NCBI GenBank assembly: GCA_001512945.1
Contig: LFTF01000127.1
Location: 1-38,083 of the forward strand
Source: Clostridiales bacterium DTU023
GTDB taxonomy: Bacteria > Bacillota > Clostridia > Saccharofermentanales > DTU023
Direction: 5' to 3'
Length of the DNA stretch: 38,083 bases
Numbering within the stretch: position 1 is the stretch's first letter; each line of letters opens with the position of its first letter. The position numbers and the translations under genes are program-made. Below the pieces are notes generated by a model. The model was not told the origin of the DNA, ran no database searches, and worked only from the letters and a program-made list of their open reading frames with translations. Positions 17,374-25,661 of the stretch are shown here, in pieces.

Positions 17374-18207
17374 TTAAAGAACCCCTGCCCGCGAGAGCAA
17401 CCAAAGCGTCAGCAGGACAATCGGCTGGTGAAATAAGTACACCCAAAGAGAATGACGGCCGAGAAACCTGAAAGGACGGCCCATTTTATGGAAGAAACCT
17501 TCGCCTTTTACAAGCGACAGGCCGGGAGCATAAAGTGTGTAACCAATCGCAGCGCCAGCCAGGAAAAATCCGATCCATGGGAAGAGAGGCATCTGATCTA
17601 ACACATGAACGCCTTCCGCCGCGGATCCGAGTATAACGAGTAGCGGATTCTTTGACACCTCCGGGAGAATGGGATTTATGATGGACGCGATGAAAATCCC
17701 CAAAATACCGGCAATGATAAGCATACCGGTCATGATGTGCTGTTTGTTCTTGCGAGGAGCATCACGTTCTCCGGTATCTGTTGTCAACTCGGTTGGCGGC
17801 AACCATCCGCGTTTTTCAGACAATTTTTCAATCAACGCGTAAACGAGAGTTGATACAGTCACCACTTGAATGACATTGAAGAAGATGATTCCAATATGAG
17901 TAAAATGGTCTACGGTAACCGTCAAAGCCACCGTCGCAAGGCTAACCAGCACCATCCGCAAACCGCGCTTCATACTATTTCTGGAAAATCTCGAACTGAT
18001 TCCTGATACGGTGAGAAAAACGGCAAGGACTAGCGGTCTTCCTACATAATAAAACCAGTAATCGTATTGAAAAGCGAAAAATTCAATATTGTAAATTTCA
18101 TATAAATCGCCAATTGTATGGTGGAACATCATCAGGGTGAGCGTGCATCCTCTTATGAAGTCAATTTCCGGGATGCGTTGCTTGACTTGTGTCTGCTGTG
18201 TATCCAT
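17374..18207 (-). CDS. DUF1624 / HGSNAT-like membrane acyltransferase
   Basis: The 277-residue protein has about seven hydrophobic segments. It opens with the family signature EIDFIRGCTLTLMMFHHTIGD (about 14-34), in which the acidic residue, Arg-Gly and paired His are the conserved features. YYVGRPLVLAVFLTVSGISSRFSR and a C-terminal GRHSLWVYLFHQP helix follow. Members resemble the catalytic domain of heparan-alpha-glucosaminide N-acetyltransferase and move acyl groups across or at the membrane; the bacterial substrate is not known. A polar loop of about 25 residues around 140-165 separates the two halves. AGGAGG lies 10 bases upstream of the ATG. It is followed closely by hemZ. Confidence 0.85.
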   Translation of the reverse strand: MDTQQTQVKQRIPEIDFIRGCTLTLMMFHHTIGDLYEIYNIEFFAFQYDYWFYYVGRPLVLAVFLTVSGISSRFSRNSMKRGLRMVLVSLATVALTVTVDHFTHIGIIFFNVIQVVTVSTLVYALIEKLSEKRGWLPPTELTTDTGERDAPRKNKQHIMTGMLIIAGILGIFIASIINPILPEVSKNPLLVILGSAAEGVHVLDQMPLFPWIGFFLAGAAIGYTLYAPGLSLVKGEGFFHKMGRPFRFLGRHSLWVYLFHQPIVLLTLWLLSRAGVL

Positions 18208-18237
18208 GATCGCAAGGCCTCCTAATGATCGAGTTTT

Positions 18238-18283
18238 AAAAAAGCGGTGTCGGGAAAATCACAGAAGATCTTCCCGACACCGC
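18238..18283 (-). terminator. Strong Rho-independent terminator after ppdK
   Basis: On the minus strand GCGGTGTCGGGAA pairs perfectly with TTCCCGACACCGC (13 bp; arms 18271-18283 and 18244-18256, 14-base loop) and is followed by TTTTTT. It closes the uvrC-to-ppdK run. Confidence 0.93.
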
Positions 18284-18305
18284 CATGGTCAACTGAGCGC
18301 TTTAA

Positions 18306-20930
18306 TTATTTGCGTGGATATCTGAGAGCCGACTGCGCAGCCGCTAGTTTTGCGATCGGAACACGGTAAGGTGAACACGAAACGTAATCAAGGCCAAGAA
18401 TCTGGCAGAACTCCACGGATGACGGATCGCCTCCGTGCTCGCCGCAGATGCCGAGCTCGAGCTCAGGTTTCGTTTTTCTGCCCAGCTCTACCGCAGTTCT
18501 CATCAAAGCACCCACGCCGACACGGTCAAGCTGTGCCGTCGGGTCTACTTCGAATATACCCGCCTGATAGTATGTCTCGAGAATTTTGCCCGCGTCATCG
18601 CGTGACAAACCATAAGTCATCTGAGTCAAGTCATTGGTGCCAAAACTAAAGAAATCTGCCTCCTCCGCAACCTCATCGGCTGTCAAGCATGCGCGCGGGA
18701 TCTCTATCATGGTGCCGACCCAATATTTAAGAGGCTGTCCAGAGTCTGCGATCAGACGGTCTGCCGTCGTCTTAATAGTACGATTAACGAATTCAAGCTC
18801 TTTAACTTCACAGATCAAGGGAACCATGATCTCCGGCTTTACCACGATGCCCTCGGCCGCAGCCTGCAGAGCCGCGCCTATGATGGCCTCCGTCTGCATC
18901 TCGGCAATTTCAGGATAGCTAACGGCAAGACGGCAACCACGGTGACCGAGCATCGGGTTGAGTTCGTGGAGTTCATTGATGATTTCTTGAAGGCGCTCGT
19001 AAGTGATATCAAGTTCATCCGCGAGTTCTTTGATCTCCCCTTCAGCAGTTGGCAAGAATTCGTGAAGCGGCGGATCCAATAGACGGATGATTACGGGCAG
19101 TCCGTCCATAACTCTGAACAAGCCAAGAAAATCTTCCTGTTGCATCGGCTTGATCTTGGCTAACGCTTTGCGTCTGTCAGCTTCGTTGCGGGCAACGATC
19201 ATCTGGCGGAACAAGAAGACACGCTCCGCCTCAAAGAACATATGCTCTGTGCGTGTAAGCCCAATCCCTTGTGCGCCAAGGTCGCGCGCCACTTGCGAGT
19301 CGTGGGGCGTGTCAGCATTGGCGCGAACGGTCATGTCACTTATCTCGTCCGCCCATTCCATAATGGTCTGGAAGTTGCTAGACATTTCTGCTTTGACGGT
19401 CGCGATGCTGCCTTCGTAGACGATGCCGGTCGAGCCATCAAGTGAGATGAAATCATCACATCCAAAAACTCGGCCACTGATTGTCATGGTTTGATTGGAC
19501 GCGTTAATCAACGCTTCCGAGCAACCAGATACACAGCATTTGCCCATGCCGCGTGCGACAACGGCTGCATGCGACGTCATGCCGCCGCGAGCTGTCAAGA
19601 TGCCCTCTGCCGCGTTCATTCCCTGGATATCCTCGGGCGATGTTTCCTCGCGGACAAGGATGACGGGACGTTTCGCCTCTTTGGCAGCAGTCGCCTGCTC
19701 CGCTGTGAAGGCAATCTGTCCGGTCGCCGCACCAGGCGATGCGGGTAACCCCTTCGCAATACGCGTCGCAGCTTCAAGTGCGTTCGGATCAAATGTGGGA
19801 TGCAAAAGAGCGTCAAGTTGCTTGGGATCAATACTCAACAACGCTTCCTCACGAGAGGTCAGACCTTCAGCCACGAGATCAACAGCGATCTGTAGCGCGG
19901 CAGTCGCAGTTCTCTTGCCGTTTCTTGTCTGTAATATGTATAATTTTCCATTTTCAATCGTGAACTCAAGATCTTGCATATCGCCATAATGGCGCTCTAA
20001 CTGTTGCGTGATGTCGGCAAACTGTTGGTAGATTTCGGGCATCTGCTCTTGAAGATGATCGATCGTGAATGGTGTGCGAACGCCAGCGACGACATCTTCG
20101 CCCTGTGCATTCATTAGGTATTCCCCGTAAAGCTTATTCTCGCCAGTGGCCGGGTTCCTTGAGAAGGCGACACCGGTTCCCGATGTGTCTCCCATGTTCC
20201 CGTATACCATCTCCTGGATGTTAACAGCCGTGCCCCAGCGGGCAGGGATATTGTGCATCTGGCGGTAATAGACAGCGCGCTCTGTATTCCATGAACGGAA
20301 TACAGCCTCAACAGAAAGAATCAATTGTTCTTTGACATCCTGTGGAAACGATTCGCCTTTTTCGCGCAAGTAAATCTCTTTAAATTTGGATACGATGAGC
20401 TCAAGATCATCGGCGTCAAGTTCAAGGTCAGTCTGAACGCCTCGTTCTTTTTTGACTTGCTCAAATGCTTGTTCGTAGAACGAACGCGAAATATCCATGA
20501 CAACATCCGAGAACATCATGATGAACCGACGATAGCTGTCGAACACAAAACGACGGTTGTCCGTGAGTTTTGCGAGCCCATCAGCCACGGCATCATTCAT
20601 GCCAAGGTTCAGCACCGTGTCCATCATGCCGGGCATAGAAGCACGGGCACCGGAACGGACAGATAAAAGTAACGGGCGTTCGGGATCACCGAACACTTTG
20701 CCCGCGAGCTGCTCCATTTCAGCAAGCGAGCTGAAAATCTCATCCTGAATTTCAGGTGTAATTGTCATCTGGTCGCTGTAGTATCGGTTGCAAGCCTCAG
20801 TTGTGACAATAAATCCGTTGGGCACAGGTAGCCCCAATCCGACCATTTCGGCCAGATTAGCACCTTTGCCTCCGAGAAGGTTACGCATCGAAGCATCGCC
20901 TTCAGAAAACATATAGACATATTTCGTCAT
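18306..20930 (-). CDS. ppdK: Pyruvate, phosphate dikinase
   Basis: The 874-residue length is exactly that of well-known clostridial PPDK. The enzyme converts ATP, phosphate and pyruvate to AMP, pyrophosphate and phosphoenolpyruvate, or the reverse in pyrophosphate-linked glycolysis. The N-terminal nucleotide-binding domain begins with NLLGGKGANLAEM and has VRSGARASMPGMMDTVLNLG (91-110). The swivelling phosphohistidine domain has GGMTSHAAVVARGMGK with the catalytic His at 454. The C-terminal TIM barrel has the PEP-binding region ending in GICGEHGGDP. ATG 20930 is chosen because AGGAGG is seven bases upstream; an in-frame ATG 30 bases earlier lacks one. It is last in the minus-strand run and is followed by a strong terminator. 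A 6-bp inverted repeat lies in its leader. Confidence 0.97.
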   Translation of the reverse strand: MTKYVYMFSEGDASMRNLLGGKGANLAEMVGLGLPVPNGFIVTTEACNRYYSDQMTITPEIQDEIFSSLAEMEQLAGKVFGDPERPLLLSVRSGARASMPGMMDTVLNLGMNDAVADGLAKLTDNRRFVFDSYRRFIMMFSDVVMDISRSFYEQAFEQVKKERGVQTDLELDADDLELIVSKFKEIYLREKGESFPQDVKEQLILSVEAVFRSWNTERAVYYRQMHNIPARWGTAVNIQEMVYGNMGDTSGTGVAFSRNPATGENKLYGEYLMNAQGEDVVAGVRTPFTIDHLQEQMPEIYQQFADITQQLERHYGDMQDLEFTIENGKLYILQTRNGKRTATAALQIAVDLVAEGLTSREEALLSIDPKQLDALLHPTFDPNALEAATRIAKGLPASPGAATGQIAFTAEQATAAKEAKRPVILVREETSPEDIQGMNAAEGILTARGGMTSHAAVVARGMGKCCVSGCSEALINASNQTMTISGRVFGCDDFISLDGSTGIVYEGSIATVKAEMSSNFQTIMEWADEISDMTVRANADTPHDSQVARDLGAQGIGLTRTEHMFFEAERVFLFRQMIVARNEADRRKALAKIKPMQQEDFLGLFRVMDGLPVIIRLLDPPLHEFLPTAEGEIKELADELDITYERLQEIINELHELNPMLGHRGCRLAVSYPEIAEMQTEAIIGAALQAAAEGIVVKPEIMVPLICEVKELEFVNRTIKTTADRLIADSGQPLKYWVGTMIEIPRACLTADEVAEEADFFSFGTNDLTQMTYGLSRDDAGKILETYYQAGIFEVDPTAQLDRVGVGALMRTAVELGRKTKPELELGICGEHGGDPSSVEFCQILGLDYVSCSPYRVPIAKLAAAQSALRYPRK

Positions 20931-20964
20931 TTCAAATCCTCCTAAAGATTGGTTATTCATCGAA

Positions 20965-20986
20965 TACCGGTCCTAGTTGTCCGGTA
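20965..20986. promoter_or_regulatory. Inverted repeat in the ppdK leader
   Basis: TACCGG and CCGGTA (perfect 6-bp arms, 10-base centre) lie 35 bases upstream of the ppdK start in the 82-base glyS-ppdK gap, next to an A/T-rich stretch. It is a candidate operator or short hairpin. No convincing promoter was found beside it. Confidence 0.35.
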
Positions 20987-21012
20987 ACAATAAAAAATAT
21001 CATGGGCCGGCA

Positions 21013-22407
21013 TTATGGTAAATCAAATTTCCCGGCGAAATAATCTGTGAGTTGATCGATCGGGAGACGAATCTGCTCCATCGAATCGCGTTCACGGACA
21101 GTGACAGCGTGATCTTCCAGCGAATCAAAATCGAACGTCACGCAATACGGCGTTCCGATTTCATCTTGACGTCGGTAACGACGACCAATCGACTGACGGT
21201 CATCATATTCGCACAGATAATGACAGACGAGATTGTGATAAACCTCTTCCGCGCCCTCTCGCAATTTATTGGAGAGCGGCAGTACAGCTATCTGAACGGG
21301 CGCAAGTGCCGGCAGTAAACGAAGTACTGTTCGCGTATCCCCGTTATCGAGTACTTCCTCATCATATGCCTCGGAAAGAACAGCAAGCAATAAGCGGTCT
21401 ACGCCAAGCGACGGTTCGACGACATACGGAATATATTTTTCATTGGTTTCGGGATCAAAATAGCGCAGATCTTCCTTGGAATGTTCAATATGTTGCTTGA
21501 GATCGTAGTCTGTGCGATCGGCAATTCCCCACAACTCTCCCCAACCAAAGGGATAACGATATTCAATATCGGTTGTCGCCAGCGAGTAAAATGAAAGTTC
21601 TTCCTTGTCATGATCGCGGAAGCGGAGATTTTCCTCAGGGATTCCCAAATCGATAAGCCATTGATTGCAAAATGAGCGCCAATAATCAAACCACTCCAGA
21701 TCTGTCCCCGGTTGGCAGAAGAACTCAAGTTCCATCTGCTCAAACTCACGTGTCCTGAAGATAAAATTGCCTGGCGTGATCTCATTTCGGAACGCCTTGC
21801 CTATCTGGGCAATCCCGAAAGGAATCTTGCGTCGTGACGTGCGCTGTACGTTGCGAAAATTAACAAAAATCCCCTGCGCCGTCTCGGGACGCAGATAGAG
21901 CTGTGAAAGATTGTCTTCCGTCACTCCTTGGAATGTCTTAAACATCAAATTGAACTGCCGGACATCGGTGAAGTCATGCTCACCGCAAACAGGACATCCG
22001 ATTTCGTGCTCTCTGATGTATCCGTGGTATTGATCATTGGTCCATCCGTCAACTGGAAAATCAATGTCTTGTTTGGCGTTCCATTCAACAATCAGCTGAT
22101 CGGCACGAGATCTCGCGTGGCATTTCTTGCAGTCGATCATCGGATCAGAGAACCCGCCTACGTGACCGGAAGCAATCCAAATATCTGGATTCATTAGAAT
22201 GGCGGCATCAAGACCCACATTCAGCGGGCAGGTTTCTACAAAACGTTTCCACCAAGCTGCTTTGATCCGTTGCTTGAGTGTGGTGCCATAAGGACCATAA
22301 TCCCATGAATTGGCAAGACCTCCGTAAATTTCTGAGCCCTGATAAATAAAGCCGCGATTTCCGCATAAAGTAACAATTTTCGCTAGTGCGTGCGGTGTTT
22401 TAGTCAT
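21013..22407 (-). CDS. glyS: Glycyl-tRNA synthetase, single-chain (alpha2) type
   Basis: At 464 residues this matches the homodimeric class II GlyRS of Gram-positive bacteria rather than the GlyQ/GlyS alpha-beta type. The N-terminus carries GFIYQGSEIYGGLANSWDYGPYG. Two Cys pairs, CKKC and CPVC, are present. Motif 2 is FRNEITPGNFIFRTREFEQME and motif 3 is VVEPSLGVDRLLLA. The C-terminal anticodon-binding domain contains APVQIAVLPL. GGAG sits five bases before the ATG. The gene follows rpoZ by 71 bases and precedes ppdK. The gap upstream is too short for a T-box. Confidence 0.96.
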   Translation of the reverse strand: MTKTPHALAKIVTLCGNRGFIYQGSEIYGGLANSWDYGPYGTTLKQRIKAAWWKRFVETCPLNVGLDAAILMNPDIWIASGHVGGFSDPMIDCKKCHARSRADQLIVEWNAKQDIDFPVDGWTNDQYHGYIREHEIGCPVCGEHDFTDVRQFNLMFKTFQGVTEDNLSQLYLRPETAQGIFVNFRNVQRTSRRKIPFGIAQIGKAFRNEITPGNFIFRTREFEQMELEFFCQPGTDLEWFDYWRSFCNQWLIDLGIPEENLRFRDHDKEELSFYSLATTDIEYRYPFGWGELWGIADRTDYDLKQHIEHSKEDLRYFDPETNEKYIPYVVEPSLGVDRLLLAVLSEAYDEEVLDNGDTRTVLRLLPALAPVQIAVLPLSNKLREGAEEVYHNLVCHYLCEYDDRQSIGRRYRRQDEIGTPYCVTFDFDSLEDHAVTVRERDSMEQIRLPIDQLTDYFAGKFDLP

Positions 22408-22461
22408 GCATTCTCCAGTCCATCTAATTCTGCACTGGTTTATTTAGTGCGATTCTCTATC

Positions 22462-22474
22462 TTCGTGCCACGAA
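22462..22474. repeat. 13-bp palindrome between rpoZ and glyS
   Basis: TTCGTG-C-CACGAA is a perfect inverted repeat (6-bp arms, one-base centre) starting just after the rpoZ stop. As RNA only four base pairs with a five-base loop could form and there is no T-run, so it is not a terminator. It may be a protein-binding dyad or chance. Confidence 0.3.
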
Positions 22475-22478
22475 CGGA

Positions 22479-23018
22479 TCATTGTGCTTCTATTTCAGAA
22501 GACTCTTCTTCGTCAGCATCATCTTCTTTGTCAGGTTGATCGGCTTGCGTTTCGTCTGCCTGTGCGATGGCTTCCTCAGCCGCTTTCCGCTCTTCTTGTT
22601 CGAGTTGTGTGACGTGACTGATCAAACGCTCCGCAATAAGAGAAGCATCTTCAACCGAAATACCGGCTTTCTCGAAGATTTCCTCGTTGGCTTGACGATC
22701 GGCCTGCCGCATAAACCGGCTGTGCTCTTCCATGCGCTCTTCTTCTTCTTTGGCACGATTTTCGCGCATAGCGGCTTCACGCGCTGCGATAATCGTCGGA
22801 TGCTCAGGAACAACAACATCCAGCTTGCCGTAACGGTAGACCACTGAACCGGCTCCGATTTCTTCACAAGCCATCGTTACCCGACTAGGTGTCTCTAAGT
22901 TAATAGTTGGACATGCGCCCGAGGTAAGTTGTCGTGCACGCCGCGCCGCCAACATGGCAAGCACGTACCGGTTTTCGGCGCGCGGCAGTAATATTTCTGT
23001 TGCGGGGTGAGTTAACAT
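22479..23018 (-). CDS. rpoZ: RNA polymerase omega subunit with long charged C-terminal extension
   Basis: Residues 1-62 match omega, with the core pattern ENRYVLAMLAARRARQL (15-31) and the later CEEIGAGSVVY (51-61). Omega aids assembly and stability of RNA polymerase. Typical omega has about 60-90 residues, whereas this protein has 179. Residues 63-150 are strongly charged and predicted helical (clusters such as KEEEERMEEHSRF and LEQEERKAAEEAI), and the last 30 residues are highly acidic. The extension is in frame with no sign of a frameshift. TAGGAG lies six bases before the ATG. The position after yicC-remA-gmk is the usual Firmicutes context and supports the assignment. Confidence 0.88.
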   Translation of the reverse strand: MLTHPATEILLPRAENRYVLAMLAARRARQLTSGACPTINLETPSRVTMACEEIGAGSVVYRYGKLDVVVPEHPTIIAAREAAMRENRAKEEEERMEEHSRFMRQADRQANEEIFEKAGISVEDASLIAERLISHVTQLEQEERKAAEEAIAQADETQADQPDKEDDADEEESSEIEAQ

Positions 23019-23091
23019 ATGAAACTCCTATTCAAAATGCGATTGTTCATCTCTAATTCTAAAAAAACCATAACCTTATGAATTATACAGT

Positions 23092-23712
23092 TTATAAGGT
23101 ACATTCGTCAACAAAAAACCTTGAAACACGCCGCTTCTCTGCTTTGACGATAGCTCTGATATCGGATGCGGTGTCTGCTATGACATCATTAATAACCCAG
23201 TAATCAAATAAATTGATTCGACCAAGCTCTTCACGTGCGGTGGCCAATCTGCTTTCAATAGCCTCCTCTGACTCGGTACCTCGAGCAAGAAGCCTGTCCC
23301 GCAGCGCTTCCTCTGTTGACGCTGTGATAAAGATAATTATAGCGTTCGGACATTTGCGCTTGAGCTCGAGTGCACCATTAACCGTAAGATCAAGCAAAAC
23401 ATCAATATTATCTTGGATCATGCGATCAATCGGAGCGCTAGGCGTTCCGTAATATTCGCCACAGTATGTGTCATATTCGAGAATGTCACCCCGCCGCGTC
23501 AATTCCTCGAAACGGTCTTTGGTTGTAAAATGGTATGCGATACCGTTGTGTTCACCTTTTCTTGGCTGACGTGTCGTCATGGAGACTGAGTGGAAAAAGC
23601 GCGGGTCCTCCTCACGTAACGCATCGATGATTGAATTCTTTCCGACACCCGAAGGTCCCGTCAAAACAACCAGTAGGCCGCGTTGGTCTAAACTTTGCTC
23701 ATATGTCACCAT
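23092..23712 (-). CDS. gmk: Guanylate kinase
   Basis: The 206-residue enzyme phosphorylates GMP to GDP using ATP. The P-loop is GPSGVGKNS (19-27). The GMP-binding motif is SVSMTTRQPRKGEHNGIAYHF (about 42-62) and EYDTYCGEYYGTP follows. The C-terminal lid and core carry RLATAREEL and the FDYWVINDV ending. The P-loop has Asn where most family members have Gly or Ser after the Lys, which is a mild variation. ATG 23712 is chosen over an earlier in-frame ATG because GAGGAGG is six bases upstream and the longer form would only extend into remA. The start overlaps the remA stop by 14 bases. Confidence 0.95.
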   Translation of the reverse strand: MVTYEQSLDQRGLLVVLTGPSGVGKNSIIDALREEDPRFFHSVSMTTRQPRKGEHNGIAYHFTTKDRFEELTRRGDILEYDTYCGEYYGTPSAPIDRMIQDNIDVLLDLTVNGALELKRKCPNAIIIFITASTEEALRDRLLARGTESEEAIESRLATAREELGRINLFDYWVINDVIADTASDIRAIVKAEKRRVSRFFVDECTL

Positions 23713-23971
23713 GTGATGCCTCCTCTTCCTGCGACGATAGCATCTCGAGCGGAAGCTCATCCGGTTGGATGGCGGACAAAACGACGTGGTCGCTGTCCAT
23801 GATGAGAACCGACATTGTTTTTCGACCTCCGGTAGCGTCGACGAGCGCACAACGCTCGCGTGCATCCTGAATAAGCCGTCTTGCCGGCGCGGAATCGGAT
23901 GTCACCACAGCGATTAAACGCGACCTTGCGACAAAATTGCCATACCCTACTGGGACCATATCGTAAGACAT
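23699..23971 (-). CDS. remA: RemA (DUF370) regulatory protein
   Basis: The 90-residue protein matches RemA: GYGNFVARSRLIAVV, then DSAPARRLIQDARER, ATGGRKTMSVLIMDSDHVVLSAIQP. In Bacillus RemA is a DNA-binding activator of biofilm matrix operons and osmoprotection genes; in Clostridia its targets are not defined. The last 18 residues form a short acidic tail (MLSSQEEEASHGDI at the end) beyond the conserved domain. It starts 9 bases after yicC, with GAGG six bases upstream, and overlaps gmk. The yicC-remA-gmk-rpoZ order is a conserved Firmicutes block. Confidence 0.93.
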   Translation of the reverse strand: MSYDMVPVGYGNFVARSRLIAVVTSDSAPARRLIQDARERCALVDATGGRKTMSVLIMDSDHVVLSAIQPDELPLEMLSSQEEEASHGDI

Positions 23972-23980
23972 AAGATACCT

Positions 23981-24868
23981 CTATTCCAGATTCTGCACCT
24001 GTTCACGGATTTTTTCGAGCAGTGTTTTCATGGTTACCACTGCCTGTGTTATTGATAAATCATTGGCCTTAGATCCAATCGTATTGACCTCGCGCAGGAT
24101 CTCTTGAATCAGAAAATCGAGTTGGCGTCCGACAGCAGCATCCGACCGCAACCCCTGTTCAAGCGCCTCCAAATGCGCCTCCAAACGGATAATCTCTTCG
24201 TCGACAGAGGCACGGTCCGCGAATAGGGCCGTTTCCGCGAACAGTCGCTGGTCATTGTACCATTCAGGTCTGTTTTCTTCGAACAACTCCTCTGCTCTTA
24301 GCAGGAGCTTTTCCCTGTAATGGAGTGGCACCTCAGGCGCTCTTTTCGCAATCTCACAAACACTTGTTCGCAGCTCGCTGCATTTTACCAGCAAATCAGC
24401 CGATAGGTGCGCCCCTTCTTCTTCACGCGACCGGTTGAGTTCAAGTAGTCCGGCATCAAGCGCTTCAACAATCTGTTTCTCCAGCTCCAAGTCTTCCTCT
24501 TCACTGTCTTCTTTGCTGAATACTCCTTCGCGGGATGCGAGCAGCGTTGTCAGATCACTGCACGGCTGTCCCGTAAGCGCTTCAAGTTTTCGCAAGGCCG
24601 ACAAGTACGATTCTGCGAGTGATTGGTCAAAAACAATACGAGAGTTGTGCGAACCACCCGTCTCATCTGTTACCTTTATTTCCACTCGCCCCCGGTCAAG
24701 CACCTGCTGTGACCGTGCCCGGACAAGCGGTTCAAATGCTGATAACGCGGAGGGCAAGCGGACGGAAACATCGAGATAGCGGTGGTTAACCGAGCGGCAT
24801 TCCACCCTGATAACACGACCGTTAGTTGTCGATAGCCCACTTCCATATCCTGTCATGCTTTTTGGCAT
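23981..24868 (-). CDS. yicC: YicC family endoribonuclease
   Basis: The 295-residue protein has the YicC N-terminal domain beginning KSMTGYGSG and continuing VECRSVNHRYLDVSVRLP. The C-terminal DUF1732 domain ends in GRQLDFLIQEILREVNTIGSKANDLSITQAVVTMK. Relatives in E. coli cleave single-stranded RNA and influence small-RNA decay. The region from about 130 to 260 is rich in Glu and Leu and probably helical. AAGGAG is seven bases upstream of the ATG; an internal ATG at Met5 has no such site. It follows the phosphoesterase gene by 22 bases and leads the yicC-remA-gmk-rpoZ block. Confidence 0.93.
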   Translation of the reverse strand: MPKSMTGYGSGLSTTNGRVIRVECRSVNHRYLDVSVRLPSALSAFEPLVRARSQQVLDRGRVEIKVTDETGGSHNSRIVFDQSLAESYLSALRKLEALTGQPCSDLTTLLASREGVFSKEDSEEEDLELEKQIVEALDAGLLELNRSREEEGAHLSADLLVKCSELRTSVCEIAKRAPEVPLHYREKLLLRAEELFEENRPEWYNDQRLFAETALFADRASVDEEIIRLEAHLEALEQGLRSDAAVGRQLDFLIQEILREVNTIGSKANDLSITQAVVTMKTLLEKIREQVQNLE

Positions 24869-24890
24869 ATTATTTCTCCTTACGCCTATT

Positions 24891-25661
24891 TTACGAAATC
24901 ATGCCGCCGCTCGGTTCCACGTCAGCGATGCATAGCTGCCCGTCATCTCCGATTAAAAGCGGACGGAACTTAAGCTGATCCGACGCCGTCATGATGTAGC
25001 GGACAGATCCAACTAACGGGCTACTACTATAGTAAGGCGCGTGGTGATGAATATGTCCAAATAAACACACATCAACTTGCGATTTTTCTAGTTGTTCACT
25101 GAGAGCAGACGGTGTCCCTTTTTCGGAAATCGGGGGATAATGCATCAATGCAACAGTCTGGCGACTAGTTGTCCACTTTTTGCGAAGCTTTTCAAGCCCT
25201 TGAAGAGAAAGATCGAGACGGATCTTCTCGCGGTTAAAGACTTTTTCGGCAGCGGCATCGAACGCCTCGTCCGTTGGCAATAACCAACCGCGTGTACCGC
25301 AAATATCAAAACCTGCTTGTGTGATCGCGTCATTTCTCAAAAATTGAAGTGTCGACAATCCCTTTTCCTCGCAAAACATCTCCATCTTACGCAATGTCGT
25401 CCACCAGTAATCGTGATTACCACGTAGAAGAATCTTTTTTCCTGGCAGACAATCGATCAAACTCAAATCAGGAAGTGCTTCCTCCAGAGAGTTAGCCCAG
25501 GAGATATCACCTCCGATAAGTACAGTGTCATCGGCACCGACATCAACCGTCCAATGGTGAATGATCTTCTCTACATGATTATCCCATCGCGCTCCGAATA
25601 TATCCATCGGTTTATCGACGGCATGTGCGAGATGAAGATCTGACAGAGCATACAACCTCAT
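24891..25661 (-). CDS. Cytoplasmic metallophosphoesterase (COG1768-like)
   Basis: The 256-residue protein has no signal or membrane segment. It shows the calcineurin-like metal motifs SDLHLA (7-12), GGDISWANSLEEAL (about 50-63), RGNHDYWW (about 79-86), MHYPP and FGHIHHH. The pairing of GDISWA with GNHDYWW and the early KPMDIFG segment is typical of a conserved Firmicutes group of predicted phosphohydrolases. The substrate is not established. The ATG overlaps the uvrC stop as ATGA, so the protein is probably translated in coupling with UvrC. It is distinct from the membrane-anchored enzyme at 14952. Confidence 0.87.
   Translation of the reverse strand: MRLYALSDLHLAHAVDKPMDIFGARWDNHVEKIIHHWTVDVGADDTVLIGGDISWANSLEEALPDLSLIDCLPGKKILLRGNHDYWWTTLRKMEMFCEEKGLSTLQFLRNDAITQAGFDICGTRGWLLPTDEAFDAAAEKVFNREKIRLDLSLQGLEKLRKKWTTSRQTVALMHYPPISEKGTPSALSEQLEKSQVDVCLFGHIHHHAPYYSSSPLVGSVRYIMTASDQLKFRPLLIGDDGQLCIADVEPSGGMIS

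Noticed and set aside
22410..22460. Terminator between rpoZ and glyS (GCACT/AGTGC repeat)
   Set aside because: The arms are only five pairs with a nine-base loop and there is no following T-run.
23713..23865. 51-residue N-terminal extension of guanylate kinase
   Set aside because: It lies wholly within remA in another frame, while a strong GAGGAGG site marks the internal ATG.
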